Notes under the pieces: model-generated
The model's database searches: none
Told to the model about the DNA's origin: nothing
What the model saw: the letters and a program-made list of their open reading frames with translations, nothing else
Made by a program: the position numbers and the translations under genes
In this document: one piece after another, positions 17,494 through 27,745 of the stretch
Numbering within the stretch: the first letter of the stretch is position 1
Layout: every line of letters starts with the position of its first letter
NCBI RefSeq assembly: GCF_018598185.1
Contig: NZ_JAHESC010000005.1
Location: 124,001 to 188,000 of the forward strand
Direction: 5' to 3'
Source of the DNA: Dawidia soli
GTDB lineage: Bacteria > Bacteroidota > Bacteroidia > Cytophagales > Cyclobacteriaceae
Length of the DNA stretch: 64,000 nt

Positions 17494-19890
17494 TTATAAA
17501 AATATATAGGTCAATTTCAGGTTCAGACTGCGGCCGGCGTTCTGGATCCGGAAGTTGTCGTAGATATCGGCATCCAGGAGATTGCGCGCTTGCGCGCTTA
17601 CCGAGAATTTTTTCACCGGGAAGTAGGTGAGACCCACCGTGTGCACACTTTGGTTGGGAATGATGTTGTCGGTAGCGAACTTGGCTTTGCCCCACAGTCC
17701 CAGTAGTCCGCCCGGCTCGCGATCCCTGGGCACATAGTCCAGGTAATACTCCCGCACAAAGCTGTAATACCAAAATGCCTGGAGCTTGTCCCCCGGTCGG
17801 AACACGTTGGTGTGCGCGGTGGTCAGCCCCAGGTTGGCAAAGAAGAATGGCGTATTGCGCAGGCGCGCATCTTCCGTCAGCTTGTTATGGGTATCAAACA
17901 TGCGGAAATCCTGATAGGTAAAGTTTCCATTGACCTTAAGCCATGACAGGACCGATACGGTCGCGTCGGCTTCGAAGCCCAGGCCGCGTACGTCGTTTAC
18001 GTTCTCGTACCGGTTCAACAGCAGGTTGTAAGGCACGTTCAGGATCAGGTCGTGGGTAATGCGATAGAAAGAGTTGAGCTCAAGCGTATAGCGATGACGT
18101 TTTTCCAGCCGGTAGCCCAGGTTGAAATTGGTGCTGCGCTCAGGCCGCAAAGCAAAATTGGAAACACGCAGGTTACCGTCGCCAAAAAGCTCGCCTTGCT
18201 CGGGCAGACGTGTCGACACCTCGGCCGAGAACCGTATGAACGAGTTGCCACGAAAGGTATACCGAATGGCCTCGGCAGCGCCCCAGCGCTCGCGTGTTAG
18301 TGAACGATTGATCTCGTCGCCCTCATAGTCGGCGTCCAGGGCACGCGTTTCATAGCGGTAGAATTTACCCGATAGCTCGTGGGTGATGCGCCCGTCGAGA
18401 AAGCGCGATTCCCATCCGGCGGCAGCCACCAGCTTATCGTAGTCTGCCGGCACCGAGAGAATATCACGACCGGATGCGGCAAAGGTCAGCCCCAGCGGGT
18501 CTCTGCCGATGCGTCCCAGGGTCATATATACTACGTTCAACTCCAGGCGGTGCCGGTCGTTTACCCGATACGCCAGGTTTGTACGCGACGTAAAGTAGGA
18601 GAACTCGGTGTCGGCCCGTGTACCTTGTGGCGTCATCTCGCCACGGCGTGCGGGATTCGGTTTAAACACGCCATGCCAGGTATACGTTCCGCGTACGGTG
18701 TCCACTTGCTCGGTATAGATCGTGTTGCTGACCAGGAACTGGTCCAGCTGAAGTCGTTTGTTCAGAAAGCTCTTCTTGTAGCGCAGCGTCGGGATCACCG
18801 AATATTGCCGGCTGGTTGCGGCGCCAAAGGCCTGGTCCATCGTGGCACCATATTGATTGTCGCGGTGGAGCCAGAACCCCGTAATGCTGAGCCGTAGCTC
18901 GTCCGCCCACCGGGTACCGGTCACGCCGCCGTATACCTCGCCGTAGTAATGCTTGAAGGTGTTGTGAAACAGCTTGACCTCTTCTTTGCGCTGGGTAGAG
19001 GTCTCTTCGTCTGTTACATCGACGGTGACGTCGTAGTTGTTGTCGGAGTAGTTCACGAACAGGTCGGCGCCGGCAAAGAACTTACGGATAGTGTCCTGGT
19101 AATACAGGTTGACCGAGGCCCGGTGTGTATTGAAGGAACCGATCTCATACGACGCTTCGGCATGCTTGGCGTAAGAGCGTTTGGTGATCATGTTCACGGC
19201 GCCGCCCAGCGCATCGGCACCCAGCCGCACCGGTAGCACGCCTTTGTAAATCTCGAGGCGCTCCAGCATGTTCACCGGCACCAGGGCGAAGTTGTAGCCT
19301 GCGCCCAGGTAGTCCATGGGAATGTCGTCGCGAAAGTATTTGATGGCCTGGCCCTGGAAGCCGTTCAGCATCAGGTTGGCATATGAGCCTAGCCCCCCCG
19401 TTTGCCGCACGCGAATGCCGGCGGTGCGGTTCATCAGGTCTGACAGGGTTGCTGGTTGCATGGCAAAGGCACGGGTGCTGATGATCTCAGCCTTGATGGG
19501 CTGCTCCCGGGCCAGCTGCGTGTCGGTCTTGCCGACAATCTCCACTTCCGACAACTCGCGGGTGCTTTCCTGCAACACAAAATGGGCGTGTGTCGTCTGG
19601 TGGCTGACCGTAACGGTTTGTACCGCGTCCTCATGACCCACGTACCGCACCGTCACGGTGTATGATCCCGCCGGCACCTCCGTCAGCTGAAAAGCACCCC
19701 GCGCATCTGTCAGCGTAAACTGGTTTAACGCGGCAATTCCCACCGTGGCACCTACCAGGGCCTCGCCGTTTGAATTTTTGACAAAGCCCTTTATACTAGC
19801 AGGAGAGGATGGCTGAGCAGGTGACTCGGTCAACGACAGGGAAAGGGAAACGCTCAAAATGAGCAGAAAAGGGCACTTGCGGGCGGGCAT
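17494..19890 (-). CDS. TonB-dependent receptor, siderophore type
   Basis: A 798-residue outer-membrane receptor. Order: signal peptide (1-26), CarboxypepD_reg-like domain (about 32-115), plug (about 120-240) with LSDLMNRTAGIRVRQTGG and MLERLEIYKGVLPVRLGADALGGAVNMITKRS, then a 22-strand barrel ending LNLKLTYIFL with no SusD partner. Length and the absence of susD separate it from SusC proteins and fit a siderophore or haem receptor. It leads an operon with the DUF4374 lipoprotein, PepSY protein and a small membrane protein, and is divergent from an AraC regulator 129 bases away. No clear Fur box was seen in that gap. The metal-siderophore role is inferred from context. Confidence 0.92.
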   Translation of the reverse strand: MPARKCPFLLILSVSLSLSLTESPAQPSSPASIKGFVKNSNGEALVGATVGIAALNQFTLTDARGAFQLTEVPAGSYTVTVRYVGHEDAVQTVTVSHQTTHAHFVLQESTRELSEVEIVGKTDTQLAREQPIKAEIISTRAFAMQPATLSDLMNRTAGIRVRQTGGLGSYANLMLNGFQGQAIKYFRDDIPMDYLGAGYNFALVPVNMLERLEIYKGVLPVRLGADALGGAVNMITKRSYAKHAEASYEIGSFNTHRASVNLYYQDTIRKFFAGADLFVNYSDNNYDVTVDVTDEETSTQRKEEVKLFHNTFKHYYGEVYGGVTGTRWADELRLSITGFWLHRDNQYGATMDQAFGAATSRQYSVIPTLRYKKSFLNKRLQLDQFLVSNTIYTEQVDTVRGTYTWHGVFKPNPARRGEMTPQGTRADTEFSYFTSRTNLAYRVNDRHRLELNVVYMTLGRIGRDPLGLTFAASGRDILSVPADYDKLVAAAGWESRFLDGRITHELSGKFYRYETRALDADYEGDEINRSLTRERWGAAEAIRYTFRGNSFIRFSAEVSTRLPEQGELFGDGNLRVSNFALRPERSTNFNLGYRLEKRHRYTLELNSFYRITHDLILNVPYNLLLNRYENVNDVRGLGFEADATVSVLSWLKVNGNFTYQDFRMFDTHNKLTEDARLRNTPFFFANLGLTTAHTNVFRPGDKLQAFWYYSFVREYYLDYVPRDREPGGLLGLWGKAKFATDNIIPNQSVHTVGLTYFPVKKFSVSAQARNLLDADIYDNFRIQNAGRSLNLKLTYIFL

Positions 19891-19913
19891 TTTACGGCAA
19901 GGGGTGAATTAAT

Positions 19914-19921
19914 TACCTTTG
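19914..19921 (+). promoter_or_regulatory. -7 box TACCTTTG for the AraC gene
   Basis: Exact match to the Bacteroidota -7 consensus TAnnTTTG on the plus strand, about 100 bases before the AraC-type regulator start. No matching -33 TTTG is evident, so the promoter call is tentative. Confidence 0.4.
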
Positions 19922-20019
19922 TTTAGACTTATTAAAAATAGGGGACCCAAAAGTGGGCTGATTTAAGAGGGGTTGGATAACGCGAAAAGCAGAATGAATA
20001 CCGCAAAACACATTATCTG

Positions 20020-21018
20020 ATGAAGCTCCGGTTCTCGTCTGACGACATCCAGGAGCTGAACTTCGTGCGCGAGTATGAAGAGGGCTTTGGGGTGGACACC
20101 AGCATCGGCATAAAGGAGGTCAGGTCGTCCTTTTCGTACAAAGGCATCGAATCAAACTCTCACCGCATCTATTTGCCCGGGGTGATCGTCTCTCTGTTCG
20201 ACGGGGTACGCTCCACAGGCTACGAATATGGCCTGGAAAGTGACTTTCCCTATATGCAGATGCACTTCGAGATCACAACCGGCGGCTGCGAGTATTTTCC
20301 CAACGCCGGGGCCGAACCCGAAACGCTCATCTATACCGGCCAGCATTCTTTATTATTCTACCCCGCGCTCAAGGGCCAGCTGAAATACCTGCCCATGGCC
20401 AATGCCTTCAGCGTCGAGATCGAGCTGACCATCGATTTCCTGCGCCGCATTTTCAACAACGACCTGGGCGTACTCCGCACCTTTGGCGAGAGCATAGAAA
20501 AGCTACAGCCGTCAATCATGGGCAACCGCAGCTATCCCATTACGCCGCGCATAAAAGAGGTGATCTTCGAGATCCGCCGTTGTCCCTATACAGGGTCGCT
20601 CAAAAAGATTTTTGTCGAAGCCAAGGTTATCGAGCTGCTTACCCTGCAGATCGATCAGATCAACACCCGCCAGGACAATCCCACGAGCTCGTTTAAACGC
20701 GAAGACATCGACAAGCTGCACGAGGTACGCGACCGCATTCTGCAAAACCTGGTGACACCCTATTCCATCGAGCAACTGGCGCGCATGGCCGGGCTCAACC
20801 GGACCAAGCTGCAGGAGGGATTTAAGGAAGTATTTGGAAGTACGGTGTTTGCGTATATCACGCAGGCGAGGATGGAGCAGGCCAAGGAGTTGATCATGGA
20901 TGGCAAGTATGCTTCTATCGCAGAAGTCGCTTCGTTGATCGGATATAAGAACCCGCAGCATTTCACCGCGGCGTTTAAGCGCACGTTCGGGTATCTGCCG
21001 AAGGATCTGAAGTATTAA
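20020..21018 (+). CDS. AraC-family regulator, PchR-like
   Basis: A 332-residue regulator with a long N-terminal sensing region (about 1-220) and a C-terminal AraC/XylS double HTH (about 235-330). The HTH shows PYSIEQLARMAGLNRTKLQEGFKEVFG and a second helix pair ending EVASLIGYKNPQHFTAAFKRTFG, the family signature. The FKEVFG, KLQ and LNRTKLQ features match the PchR-type regulators of siderophore genes, which bind the ferric siderophore itself. Its gene is divergent from the TonB receptor operon, the classic place for such an activator. Ligand and exact targets are inference. Confidence 0.92.
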   Translation: MKLRFSSDDIQELNFVREYEEGFGVDTSIGIKEVRSSFSYKGIESNSHRIYLPGVIVSLFDGVRSTGYEYGLESDFPYMQMHFEITTGGCEYFPNAGAEPETLIYTGQHSLLFYPALKGQLKYLPMANAFSVEIELTIDFLRRIFNNDLGVLRTFGESIEKLQPSIMGNRSYPITPRIKEVIFEIRRCPYTGSLKKIFVEAKVIELLTLQIDQINTRQDNPTSSFKREDIDKLHEVRDRILQNLVTPYSIEQLARMAGLNRTKLQEGFKEVFGSTVFAYITQARMEQAKELIMDGKYASIAEVASLIGYKNPQHFTAAFKRTFGYLPKDLKY

Positions 21019-21085
21019 AATCGGGCCTGCACCTTCACTACGCGTTATATTAGCTTTTCCAGTGTATAGCTTTTAACTTGGCGGC

Positions 21086-21982
21086 ATGCTCCGTCGCATT
21101 GTATACCTTGTATTGTGTTGTCTGTCGCTTGTGACACTGGCGCAGCCTCCGAAAAATACCATTACGGCGGTGGCGATCAACCACGTGCCCATTGCGGTGA
21201 CGGATCTGGCCGCGGTAAAAAAGGTTTTTTCCTCGTTAGGATTTACGATCAAAGAGGGACGCGCACACGTCGGGACCACCAACTGCTTTGTAAAATTCTC
21301 CGACGGCACGTACCTGGAGTTTGTACAGCCGCTGGACTCTACCCAGGAGATCGGCCGCTTTTACCACGACTTTCTCAAAACGCGCCCCGGAGGTTCGGAA
21401 CTGGTCATCGAAGTAGAATCGGCCGACAGTGTAGCACACTACCTGCAACGCAAGCAGATCCTCTTTGCGCGGGATCATAACCGCGTCTGGAAAAACGTTA
21501 CCCCCACACAGCCCGGTGCCGGCGTCTTTTATACGGAATACGCCGACAAGAATTGGCGCGACAAACCCGAATACACCACGCACGTCAACAATGCCACCGG
21601 CCTCGGCCCGGTCTATTACCTGGCGGCCGACCAGGACGATGCCACCCGCCATTTTGAAAAGCTCGGCTTTACCGACGCCGGCCCGACAACGTCGCTGCAG
21701 GCACCGGTGCGGGCCATGACCATCGGCCGCAGCCGGCTCATGATCCTGGACGCCGCCGAGCCGGGGCGCATGGCCGACTTCTTTGCCAGCCGTGGTCACA
21801 CCGGCATTTGTGGCCTCTCCATTACCGTATCGTCGTTGGATGTACTGGAAAAACGACTGCGTACGCTCTCCAAACGCGGCATGCTCACGCTGCGCAAAGA
21901 CGATAAGCTTTACGCGCTGCTTCAGCCATATGCCCTCTTCCTGGAATTTTCCACCCCGGGAACGCCACAAACACACCGGTAG
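21086..21982 (+). CDS. exported VOC (glyoxalase-like) superfamily protein
   Basis: A 298-residue protein with a signal peptide (about 1-20, VTLAQ) and a two-module vicinal-oxygen-chelate fold. The first module begins INHVPIAVTDLAAVKKVFSSLGF at about 33-55, and the second has PVYYLAADQDDATRHFEKLGF near 172-192. It resembles the Glyoxalase_3-like VOC proteins (PF13468), whose activity is mostly untested. Metal ligands cannot be placed with confidence beyond His34 of the first module. It lies 67 bases after the AraC gene and 47 before ligD on the same strand, but no functional link to either is apparent. Confidence 0.82.
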   Translation: MLRRIVYLVLCCLSLVTLAQPPKNTITAVAINHVPIAVTDLAAVKKVFSSLGFTIKEGRAHVGTTNCFVKFSDGTYLEFVQPLDSTQEIGRFYHDFLKTRPGGSELVIEVESADSVAHYLQRKQILFARDHNRVWKNVTPTQPGAGVFYTEYADKNWRDKPEYTTHVNNATGLGPVYYLAADQDDATRHFEKLGFTDAGPTTSLQAPVRAMTIGRSRLMILDAAEPGRMADFFASRGHTGICGLSITVSSLDVLEKRLRTLSKRGMLTLRKDDKLYALLQPYALFLEFSTPGTPQTHR

Positions 21983-22029
21983 GCCGGCAGTAGTGTAGCG
22001 CCGGGCATGGAATTTTCCCCACTCGCCGC

Positions 22030-24741
22030 ATGACCCTCACACGCTACAAACAAAAGAGAACTTTCAGCGCCACGCCCGAGCCGGCCGGAGGCAAGGCAAC
22101 GGGTACACGACTGCGGTTCGTGGTGCAAAAGCACCAGGCCTCCCACCTGCACTACGACTTCCGCCTGGAAATGGACGGCGTATTGAAAAGCTGGGCCGTG
22201 CCGAAGGGACCCAGCATGGATACAGCCGTCAAGCGGCTGGCCATGATGGTAGAAGATCACCCTTACGACTATCGCACCTTTGAAGGCACCATCCCCGAAG
22301 GCAACTACGGCGCGGGTACGGTCATCGTATGGGATGAAGGCTACTATAAACCTGCCGAAGGTACCTTCAAAACAAAAGCGGAGGCCGACAAAGCGCTTCG
22401 CCACCAGCTCTACGGTGGCAAGCTGAAATTCGTACTGCAAGGCAAAAAGCTGAAAGGAGAATTTGCGCTGGTCAAGGCCAAGGGGCGTGGAGAGAACGCA
22501 TGGCTGCTCATGAAGCTCGCAGACGACCATGCAACACACGAAGATATACTCTGGCACGATAAGTCCGTGGCCTCCGGCAAAACGGTGGAGGAGATAGCAG
22601 CCGGAAAGTCCGCAAAAAGCAGACCTGTAAAAAAGAAAGTCTCTGCTCCCGGCAAGAAGACCCTCGAAAAGGTAGCCCGTGCTACGCACCCTGAAAAAGT
22701 AAAACGCCCGACACGTCGCGCCGATAAAAAAAAAGTCCGGCCCGTTGACGGCCTGATCAGGAGCGCGCCGAAACAAGCCTTTGATGCACGGCTAAAACCC
22801 ATGCTGGCCACACTGGTCGATAAACCGTTCGACGAGCCCGGTTGGCTGTATGAGATCAAGTGGGATGGCTACCGTGCCCTGGCCTGCATGAACAAAGGCG
22901 AGGTCATGCTCAAATCCCGCAATGACAAATCCTTTAACGACAAATTCTATCCCGTATACCGGGCGTTGCTGGACTGGAACATCAACGCCATTGTCGATGG
23001 CGAGATCATTGTATTGAAAGAAAGCGGCATTTCTGATTTTGGCGCGTTACAGAACTGGCGGAGCGAAGCAGACGGCGATCTTATGTATTATGTATTCGAT
23101 ATACTCTGGCTGGACGGCCACAACCTGTGCGGGCTGCCGTTGTCGGCGCGACGGCAGATCTTACAAAACATCGTGCCCGCAGCGGGCATGATCCGCCTTA
23201 GCGATGCGTTTGACGTAACCGGTACCGAATTTTTTCAGGCGGCACAGTCCATGAGCCTGGAGGGAATCATCGCCAAAAAAGCCGAGGCGGAATATATACC
23301 CGGCGAACGCACCCTGCAGTGGCTCAAGATCAAAGCCAACAAACGCCAGGAGATGGTCATCGGGGGCTTTACTAAAAACGAAGGCTCCAGCAAACCGTTT
23401 TCATCCTTACTGGTGGGCGTCTTCGAGGGTAAGGAATTGGTCTATACCGGCAAGGTGGGCACAGGGTTTAATCAAAAGCTGCAACGGGAAATGGTAGCGC
23501 AGTTCAAGCCCCTGATCATCGACCGCGCACCGTTTGCCGAAGAGCCGGACTATAACAAGCCCTCGCGGTTTAACCCACGCCCCGCAAAAGCCACAGCCAC
23601 CTGGCTCAAGCCCATACTGGTATGTGAAGTGAGCTTTGCCGAGATGACCAGCGACGGCGTCATGCGCCATCCTTCGTTTGAAGGCATGCGCACGGATAAA
23701 AAAGCAGGAGAGGTGGTACGCGAAAAACCGAAGCCCGTGCAGAACGCCGTCAGACAAGCGGATCAGGAAGAGAAAAAGAGCATTGTCAGGCCCACGGCAA
23801 AACGTGCCCGCAACACTTTATTGAACCCTACGGACGAGACACAGGTCCGCGAGATCGCCGGCCACACACTGAAGTTCACCAACCTCAGCAAAGTCTATTG
23901 GCCGGACGACGGTGTGACGAAACGCGACATGCTCAACTACTACTACCAGGTAGCGCCATACCTATTGCCGTATCTCAAAGACCGGCCCCAGTCGCTTAAC
24001 CGGTTCCCCAACGGCATCCGCGGCAAAAGCTTTTATCAAAAGGACGTAACCGGCAAAGTGCCCGACTGGGTGGCGACATATCAGTATCACAGCAGCGACG
24101 AGCTGGACGTGGATAAACACTTTCTGGTGCCCAAAAGCGAAGCCGATATATTGCTCATGGCTTCCCTGGGTTGCATCGAGCTGAACCCGTGGAGCAGCCG
24201 CATCGACAAACCCAATCATCCGGATTGGTGTATCATCGACCTCGACCCGGGGCCGACCAACACCTTTAAGCAAGTTATCGAGGCTGCGCTCGTAACCCGG
24301 CAGGTACTCGACAGCGTAGGCATACCGTCGTACTGCAAAACGAGCGGCTCGACCGGTTTGCACATTTATATCCCACTCGGCGCGAAGTACACGTATGAAC
24401 AATCCAAGGAGTTTGCCCGTGTGATCGTGACGCACGTGCACCACGAGATCCCGCGATACACCAGCATCGAGCGTCTGGTAGGAAACCGCGGCGGCAAGAT
24501 GTACCTCGACTTTTTACAGAATCGCCCCAAGGCTACGCTCGCCGCGCCCTATTCCCTGCGTCCCAAGCCGGGTGCGACCGTGTCCACACCGCTGCTGTGG
24601 GAGGAAGTTACGCCGAAACTGAAAATGAAAGATTTCACCATCCACAATGTGGTGCAGCGTCTGCGCGAGGTGGGCGATCTTTTTAATCCCGTATTAGGCA
24701 AAGGCATTCAATTGAGCGCGGTGAAGAAGATGAATGAATGA
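22030..24741 (+). CDS. ligD: multifunctional DNA ligase D
   Basis: ATP-dependent non-homologous end-joining enzyme, 903 residues, with domains in the order phosphoesterase-ligase-polymerase. The 3'-phosphoesterase domain (about 10-185) has HLHYDFRLEMDG and VPKGPSMD plus DHPYDYRTFEG. A Lys-rich linker (190-245) follows. The ligase domain (about 255-545) has adenylated K277 in EIKWDGYRAL, then DGEIIVL and EGIIAKK. The polymerase/primase domain (about 600-890) has WPDDGVTKRDMLNYY, the metal-binding IIDLDPGP and TSGSTGLHIYIPL. This order is that of Pseudomonas LigD. Its partner Ku is not encoded in the window. It precedes an oxidative-stress cluster, fitting repair in resting or stressed cells. 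Confidence 0.97.
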   Translation: MTLTRYKQKRTFSATPEPAGGKATGTRLRFVVQKHQASHLHYDFRLEMDGVLKSWAVPKGPSMDTAVKRLAMMVEDHPYDYRTFEGTIPEGNYGAGTVIVWDEGYYKPAEGTFKTKAEADKALRHQLYGGKLKFVLQGKKLKGEFALVKAKGRGENAWLLMKLADDHATHEDILWHDKSVASGKTVEEIAAGKSAKSRPVKKKVSAPGKKTLEKVARATHPEKVKRPTRRADKKKVRPVDGLIRSAPKQAFDARLKPMLATLVDKPFDEPGWLYEIKWDGYRALACMNKGEVMLKSRNDKSFNDKFYPVYRALLDWNINAIVDGEIIVLKESGISDFGALQNWRSEADGDLMYYVFDILWLDGHNLCGLPLSARRQILQNIVPAAGMIRLSDAFDVTGTEFFQAAQSMSLEGIIAKKAEAEYIPGERTLQWLKIKANKRQEMVIGGFTKNEGSSKPFSSLLVGVFEGKELVYTGKVGTGFNQKLQREMVAQFKPLIIDRAPFAEEPDYNKPSRFNPRPAKATATWLKPILVCEVSFAEMTSDGVMRHPSFEGMRTDKKAGEVVREKPKPVQNAVRQADQEEKKSIVRPTAKRARNTLLNPTDETQVREIAGHTLKFTNLSKVYWPDDGVTKRDMLNYYYQVAPYLLPYLKDRPQSLNRFPNGIRGKSFYQKDVTGKVPDWVATYQYHSSDELDVDKHFLVPKSEADILLMASLGCIELNPWSSRIDKPNHPDWCIIDLDPGPTNTFKQVIEAALVTRQVLDSVGIPSYCKTSGSTGLHIYIPLGAKYTYEQSKEFARVIVTHVHHEIPRYTSIERLVGNRGGKMYLDFLQNRPKATLAAPYSLRPKPGATVSTPLLWEEVTPKLKMKDFTIHNVVQRLREVGDLFNPVLGKGIQLSAVKKMNE

Positions 24742-24782
24742 CCGCGCCCGCCGCGTGGGGCGAATACTGCCCATCTATACTA

Positions 24783-24790
24783 TACTTTTG
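24783..24790 (+). promoter_or_regulatory. -7 box TACTTTTG upstream of the stress cluster
   Basis: Exact TAnnTTTG match in the 202-base gap between ligD and the DUF892 gene, about 150 bases before its start. It implies a long leader and a stress-cluster promoter separate from ligD. No -33 TTTG is obvious. Confidence 0.4.
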
Positions 24791-24943
24791 ATCCGGGAAT
24801 CCCCGCAGTGCTGGGGAAGCACGGAAGATGAGTGAGTAATACCCGCCCCCGGTGCTCCGCTTGTGACCCAGCGCTTCCGTCTTTTCGATAGGCATTATTT
24901 TTTTGCCGTTCTACAAAATTTCAACCCAACAAACATTAACACT

Positions 24944-25522
24944 ATGGCAAAGACAGCGAAGAAAGCAGCGGGCAGATCATCCCGCGCCAAAGCATCTGCA
25001 ATACCTTCCGATCCGAAACCTGCACTGCTCGAACTTTTCAAAGACCAGATCAAAGACATTTACTGGGCCGAAAAGCACCTGACCAAAGCCCTGCCGAAGA
25101 TGAGAAAGGCGGCCACATCGCCCGAGCTGCAGGAAGCCTTTGAAACCCACCTCGAGCAGACCCAGGAGCACGTAGCGCGCATCGAGCAAGTGTTTGAGCT
25201 GCTGGAAGCCAAAGCACAAGCGAAGAAATGTGATGCCATGGAAGGGCTGGTGCAGGAAAGCGAGAGCATCATCGAAGAGACCGAGAAAGGCACCGCTACC
25301 CGTGACGTTGGGCTTATCATCGCCGCACAGAAAGTAGAGCACTACGAGATCGCCGCCTATGGCAGCCTCGCCCAACTGGCCCGCACACTCGGCCTCGAAG
25401 AAATCGCCGACATTCTGGGCGAAACGCTGGAAGAGGAGAAAGAGACCGATGAGCTGTTAACCGGCATTGCCGAGAACGACATCAATTACGAAGCGGCCGA
25501 AGAAGAAGAGGAAGAAGCCTAG
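24944..25522 (+). CDS. DUF892 (YciF-like) ferritin-like stress protein
   Basis: A 192-residue protein with a Lys/Ala-rich N-terminal tail (MAKTAKKAAGRSSRAKAS) and a four-helix ferritin-like DUF892 domain (about 28-180). It has LFKDQIKDIYWAEKHLTKALPKM, EAFETHLEQTQEHVARIEQVFE and KVEHYEIAAYGSL, where the spaced Glu and His residues (E..H..Q, E..H) form the expected di-iron or dimer site. It ends in a Glu run. ATG 24944 gives the lysine-rich tail typical of the family. YciF-type proteins are induced by osmotic and general stress; the precise reaction is unknown. It lies four bases before the catalase start, so they share a transcript. Confidence 0.93.
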   Translation: MAKTAKKAAGRSSRAKASAIPSDPKPALLELFKDQIKDIYWAEKHLTKALPKMRKAATSPELQEAFETHLEQTQEHVARIEQVFELLEAKAQAKKCDAMEGLVQESESIIEETEKGTATRDVGLIIAAQKVEHYEIAAYGSLAQLARTLGLEEIADILGETLEEEKETDELLTGIAENDINYEAAEEEEEEA

Positions 25523-25526
25523 GCCT

Positions 25527-27713
25527 ATGTGTGCAAAGAACATGGACAAGATCCCTTTGCCGAATGAGAACGACAAAGTGAAAGACCTCGCGCCCGACAC
25601 CGAAGTAAGCACCGGTGAATTCATGACCACCAACCAGGGGGTAAGAATAAACGACGACCAGAATTCGCTCAAAGCCGGCGACCGGGGGCCTACGCTGCTG
25701 GAAGACTTCATCATGCGTGAAAAGATCACGCATTTCGACCACGAGCGTATCCCAGAACGTATAGTACACGCCCGGGGCTCTGCCGCACACGGCGTCTTTA
25801 AAGTATATAAATCGCTGGCGCCGTACACCCGCGCGGGGTTCCTGCAGGACCCCGGCAAAGAGACGCCGGTATTTGTCCGGTTCTCGACCGTGGCAGGCTC
25901 CCGGGGCTCGACCGACCTGGCGCGCGATGTGCGGGGTTTTGCCGTAAAGTTCTATACCGAGGAGGGCAACTTCGACCTGGTAGGAAACAACATGCCCGTC
26001 TTCTTTATACAAGACGCCATGAAGTTCCCCGACCTGATCCATGCCGTCAAGCCGGAACCCGACAACGAGATCCCGCAAGCCGCCTCGGCGCACGACACGT
26101 TCTGGGATTTTATCTCCCTGATGCCGGAGTCTGCGCACATGGTCATGTGGGCGATGAGCGACCGGGCCATTCCCCGCAGCTACCGCATGATGGAAGGCTT
26201 TGGCGTACATACTTTCCGCCTGGTCAACGACAGGAACGAGACGCACTTTGTCAAATTCCATTGGAAGCCGTTGTTAGGTGTACACTCCGTGGCATGGGAT
26301 GAAGCGCAAAACATCTCGGGGAAAGATCCTGACTTTCACCGGCGAGACTTGTGGGATGCGATTGCCAGCGGAAACTTTCCCGAGTGGGAGCTCGGTCTGC
26401 AGATCGTACCCGAAGCCGACGAACATACATTCGACTTCGACTTACTCGACCCCACCAAGATCATCCCCGAAGAGCTGGTACCCGTACAACGGGTTGGCAA
26501 GCTGACGCTGAACCGTAACCCCGACAACTTCTTTGCCGAGACCGAGCAAGTGGCCTTTCACATCGGTCACATCGTGCCCGGCATCGACTTTACCAACGAC
26601 CCGCTGTTACAAGGCCGGCTGTTCTCCTATACCGACACACAACTAATACGCCTCGGCGGCCCCAATTTTCACGAATTACCCATCAACCGTACCATTGCCC
26701 CGCTGCACAACAATCAACGCGATGGGTACGGGCGGCACATGATCAATCGCGGCAAGTCGAGCTATAGCCCCAATACCCTGGGGGGAGGCTGTCCCTTCCA
26801 GGCGAAGTTCGCCGAAGGCGGATTTACATCGCACACGGAACGCATCGAAGCAAATAAAGTACGCGAGCGTAGTCCCAGCTTCCGCGATCACTTCAGTCAG
26901 GCCCGCCTGTTTTTCCACAGTCAGTCCGAACCGGAAAAGAACCACATCGTCGATGCCTTGCGCTTCGAGCTCGGCAAGGTCAAGACCGTCGCGATACGCG
27001 AGCGTATGCTCGTGATCCTGGCCAATATCGACATGGGCCTTGCCACGGAAGTAGCGTTTGGGTTGGGACTCTCCATTCCCAAAGAGCTGCCCGGTACGAT
27101 CAACCAAAGTATACCGGCAGACGCCGACCCGAAAGCCTACGAGTCGGTCAACGTAGAAGGTAAGCTGGCGCGCTCCGAGGCGCTCAGCATGGCCAACACC
27201 GTCAAAGACAGCATCCGCACACGCAAGGTAGCTTTCCTGGCGGCGGACGGATTTGACGATGCGGCCGTCTCGATCGTGCGGGCGGCGTTGGAAAACGAAG
27301 GTGCCGTGGTCGAGATCATCGCCCCCAAACAAGGGTTTATTCAAAGTGAAGATGAAAAACAGCTCGAAGTACACCATAGCTTCCTCACCGGAGCATCGGT
27401 GTTATACGACGCTGTATATGTACCCGGTGGTGTAAACAGCGTGGCTACCCTGGCGGCAGAAGCCAACGCCGTGCACTTTCTCAACGAAGCCTTTAAACAT
27501 TGCAAACCCATCGCGGCCGACGAAGCCGCCCGGCAGGTGCTCGAAGCGACCTACTTCCACAAGAAGTTACCGCCCGATGCCAACGAAGATACCGTGCTGC
27601 GCGAAGGTGTGGTGATCGAGCAGGACCTGAAGGCACTGTCCGACAAATTTATACTCGCCATGAAACAACACCGCTTCTGGGAACGCGAAAAGCCCAGACG
27701 GGTGCCGGCGTAA
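25527..27713 (+). CDS. katE: large-subunit haem catalase (HPII clade)
   Basis: Hydroperoxidase converting H2O2 to water and oxygen, about 728 residues from ATG 25527 (25542 is also possible). The core (about 40-550) has catalytic His81 in [13 protein letters not shown], the [19 protein letters not shown] haem-pocket stretch, and the proximal ligand Tyr in [16 protein letters not shown]-terminal DJ-1/PfpI-like domain (about 575-720, [15 protein letters not shown]...) marks the large-subunit clade II, as in E. coli KatE. The first codons of a longer upstream frame overlap the DUF892 gene and are not used. Together with DUF892 and dehydrogenase genes it forms a stationary-phase type stress cluster. 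Confidence 0.97.
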   Translation: MCAKNMDKIPLPNENDKVKDLAPDTEVSTGEFMTTNQGVRINDDQNSLKAGDRGPTLLEDFIMREKITHFDHERIPERIVHARGSAAHGVFKVYKSLAPYTRAGFLQDPGKETPVFVRFSTVAGSRGSTDLARDVRGFAVKFYTEEGNFDLVGNNMPVFFIQDAMKFPDLIHAVKPEPDNEIPQAASAHDTFWDFISLMPESAHMVMWAMSDRAIPRSYRMMEGFGVHTFRLVNDRNETHFVKFHWKPLLGVHSVAWDEAQNISGKDPDFHRRDLWDAIASGNFPEWELGLQIVPEADEHTFDFDLLDPTKIIPEELVPVQRVGKLTLNRNPDNFFAETEQVAFHIGHIVPGIDFTNDPLLQGRLFSYTDTQLIRLGGPNFHELPINRTIAPLHNNQRDGYGRHMINRGKSSYSPNTLGGGCPFQAKFAEGGFTSHTERIEANKVRERSPSFRDHFSQARLFFHSQSEPEKNHIVDALRFELGKVKTVAIRERMLVILANIDMGLATEVAFGLGLSIPKELPGTINQSIPADADPKAYESVNVEGKLARSEALSMANTVKDSIRTRKVAFLAADGFDDAAVSIVRAALENEGAVVEIIAPKQGFIQSEDEKQLEVHHSFLTGASVLYDAVYVPGGVNSVATLAAEANAVHFLNEAFKHCKPIAADEAARQVLEATYFHKKLPPDANEDTVLREGVVIEQDLKALSDKFILAMKQHRFWEREKPRRVPA

Positions 27714-27745
27714 ACAATCGATGGAAATAAAAAAACTTGTAAACT

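Noticed and set aside
19891-20019. Possible Fur box between the TonB receptor and AraC genes
   Set aside because: The AT-rich TTTAGACTTATTAAAAATA stretch has no convincing match to the 19-bp inverted Fur consensus.
24742-24943. Possible riboswitch or small RNA in the long leader before the DUF892 gene
   Set aside because: Only a weak CCCC/GGGG stem is visible and no known riboswitch core was recognised.
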